A DNA stretch of 64,000 nucleotides from Cruorifilaria tuberocauda (taxonomy: Eukaryota > Nematoda > Chromadorea > Rhabditida > Onchocercidae). Shown here in pieces: positions 62,240 to 64,000 of this stretch. The translations under genes and the position numbers were made by a program. The stretch lies in contig JABVXU010000111.1 of NCBI GenBank assembly GCA_013365365.1, positions 1-64,000 of the forward strand, read 5' to 3'. The notes under the pieces were generated by a model. That model made no database searches. It saw only the letters and a program-made list of their open reading frames with translations, and had not been told where the DNA came from. Numbering within the stretch: position 1 is the first letter of the stretch; each line of letters begins with the position of its first letter.

Positions 62240-63605
62240 AACACGACGATCTGTTTATACAGAATAAAATCTCTCACTAACGTGTATTACCATTATTCCA
62301 AGTGCATGAATAAAATGGCATTTCTAAACCATTTTATTTAGTAGCGTCAACGAAGTATGTACAAAACAGTATGAAAATCTATTTACTAAAAATTTGGGAA
62401 GCTGCGGTTTCCGAGGCTTATTTCAGTTAGCGTTTTCAATTTGCTGATACTTTACCGCGCTCGTTGAATGAAATGCTTTCCGTTGTGAGCTCGAAAGCTT
62501 AAAATAATTTAGTGAGAAAAAGACAGAAGAAAGATCCTAAGAATGAACTGCAACGAATATTCATGTTGAAAATACAAACGAAGGACTCAAACAGTTCCAC
62601 ATGGTATTATATCAAAAATACAAAATTATGTACGTTGCAAGATGATTGGATCGTATATCACACGAAAGCTAATTAGCACAACAAAATAATTGATTCCATG
62701 CAATATTACTTTGATTTTCACGTTTTTTCCTTCAAGTAATTTAGTCGAAGTGAAGGCTGTGATATAAATATGAAACAAGAAGAATTTTCATATTATCAGA
62801 ATTTAGAAAAGATGATCAATTTATCATAATGAAAAAGATAAATAGACAAAAATTGTTAATTACTGCTTTAAATTTCATACAAATTCGAAAGGAATTGGAA
62901 TAGAATTCAAATCAAGAATTTAAACTATGAATTATTCAAAAGAGATATACAGGAAAAAGGCCAAAAATAGAATCCCGAGACGGAATCCGCCACAGGTTAG
63001 ATGCACTTGTCCCTTTCAAATTATCAGTCGCCATTTCTCAGTAGATGAAAGCGAGTTTCTCCATCAGGGATTTTTGTTTTTCATACTGACATATCTGTGA
63101 TCTACTAAGACTTCGGTTTGCTTAAAAAATGATCAAGAGAGACGGAACCCGCAAGAACTAAGATGAATGGTGAAGTTTCAGGAAGTAGCCTGATTAGTCG
63201 GAGAGTACAGGGCTTGCTGAGAAATTTAAGAAATTATTGCAATTTGTTGGAGCCTAAATATTAATCAGATATTTATTTTAATTTTTTTCAAGTATCTTCT
63301 AATGTATGCATTTAGTACTTGATTACTAGTTGTGAAATATGAAATTCGGACTTCAGTTTAGCTACGACAGTAGTTTAAGGAACAATAACAGGCTGTACTA
63401 TTGTCCATTCCTGAGATTAGAAACTCAAGGAGAAAATCAAGCAAACTTCAGTTTATTCGTCACTGCACAACATCTTTTCATTTCATATGGTCCAAAAATT
63501 GTATTTTATATGAATGATAATGAAGTATGGTAAATAATTTCGATATTGTTGTGCTATTCTTTGAAGTATTATTATTATTTTTTTAAGTAGATTCAAGAAT
63601 TGCAG
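62240..63605. other. Intergenic, no gene seen apart from the poly(A) signal
   Basis: About 1.3 kb. The ORF at 63339-63533 (MKFGLQFSYDSSL) has no recognisable content. GAGACGGAAYCCGC occurs twice (about 62976 and 63140), which may be chance or a small repeat. The region leads into the SRP14 promoter. Confidence 0.55.
62263..62268 (+). terminator. Poly(A) signal AATAAA of the duplicated-domain gene
   Basis: A canonical AATAAA 24 bases after the TGA stop at 62237-62239, in a fitting short 3' untranslated region. Confidence 0.65.
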
Positions 63606-64000
63606 ATGACTTTATTGGACAACGATCATTTCTTGGTAGAATTAGCAAAATTATTTCAGAAATGTCGTACTTCCACTCAGCATACAATAACTATTACACT
63701 AAAACATTGTAAGAAATTTTATTATTTATCTAAAAAATATTTCTTACTTCTTTTTTTTTCTGTTTTTGAGATCAAGATAAGTACTCGAACAATAATTCGA
63801 AAATTCGAAATACAATGCATCAAGGTTAATATTTGACAATTTTTCAAATCAAATAGGTATTTTTGTATTGAACTCAACTTACAATATGAAATGAAATTAT
63901 TATAAAATGCGCTTATGAAATTGTTTACAACTTATAATAGTTTATCGAATTCTATTGGAAGAGTGAGATGAATTCTAAAGGACAGAAGGAGTTGAAATAC
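63606..64000 (+). CDS. srp-14: Signal recognition particle 14 kDa protein (SRP14), first exon
   Basis: The exon 63606-63708 encodes MTLLDNDHFLVELAKLFQKC followed by RTSTQHTITITLKH, which matches the N-terminus of SRP14 (the human start has the same LL-x-x-x-x-FL-x-EL-x-x-LFQKCRTS pattern). SRP14 pairs with SRP9 on the Alu domain of SRP RNA and pauses translation of secretory proteins. GAATTGCAG ends exactly at the ATG, so a spliced leader would be added directly to the start codon. The donor T|GTAAGA at 63708 carries one base over. The next exon was not found before the right edge, so the gene continues beyond the window. Confidence 0.88.

Overview
The window looks like a piece of a nematode chromosome, most likely from a spirurid or filarial worm. 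It is AT-rich and intron-dense, and acceptor-like TTTNAG sites sit just before several start codons, as expected for spliced-leader trans-splicing. The recognisable proteins (LET-418/Mi-2, SPD-2, RBD-1/RBM19, a muscle myosin heavy chain, MIG-18-type domains) have their closest remembered relatives in Caenorhabditis elegans. The species cannot be named from the sequence alone. All exon models were built by hand from splice signals, reading phase and family knowledge. In every complete model the exon lengths sum to a multiple of three.

Layout: (1) 1-0.74 kb, minus: two exons of a gene running off the left edge, resembling Elongator subunit ELP5. (2) 2.0-13.3 kb, minus: a complete Mi-2/CHD-type chromatin remodeller of 33 exons. 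(3) 13.3-16.0 kb: no firm gene, with a GC-richer stretch and scattered exon-like pieces on the minus strand. (4) 16.04-16.14 kb, plus: a U6 snRNA gene. (5) 16.7-22.2 kb, plus: the centrosome protein SPD-2. (6) 24.1-30.2 kb, plus: the six-RRM ribosome-biogenesis protein RBM19/RBD-1. (7) 30.2-34.8 kb: a long upstream region of the myosin gene, with a GATA-motif cluster and a 95-bp hairpin. (8) 34.8-48.0 kb, plus: a complete 39-exon muscle myosin heavy chain. (9) 48-58 kb: smaller, lineage-restricted material, comprising two blocks of simple or degenerate repeats, a probable Ser/Thr-rich single-pass membrane protein, a small cysteine-containing protein and, on the minus strand, a secreted protein with MIG-18-like fibronectin type I domains. 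(10) 58.2-59.7 kb, plus: a B-box-like zinc-finger and helical protein. (11) 60.75-62.24 kb, plus: an internally duplicated protein of unknown function. (12) 63.6-64.0 kb, plus: the first exon of SRP14.

The genes do not form one pathway. They are mostly housekeeping functions (chromatin, splicing, centrosome, ribosome assembly, protein targeting) mixed with muscle and secreted products. I see no operon-like functional cluster, no transposon with a reverse transcriptase or transposase, no viral insertion and no new defence-type system. The most notable molecular feature is splicing: at least five introns in four different genes need a GC rather than GT donor to keep conserved protein sequence in frame. 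One of them would otherwise be misread as a pseudogenising double stop in the myosin motor.
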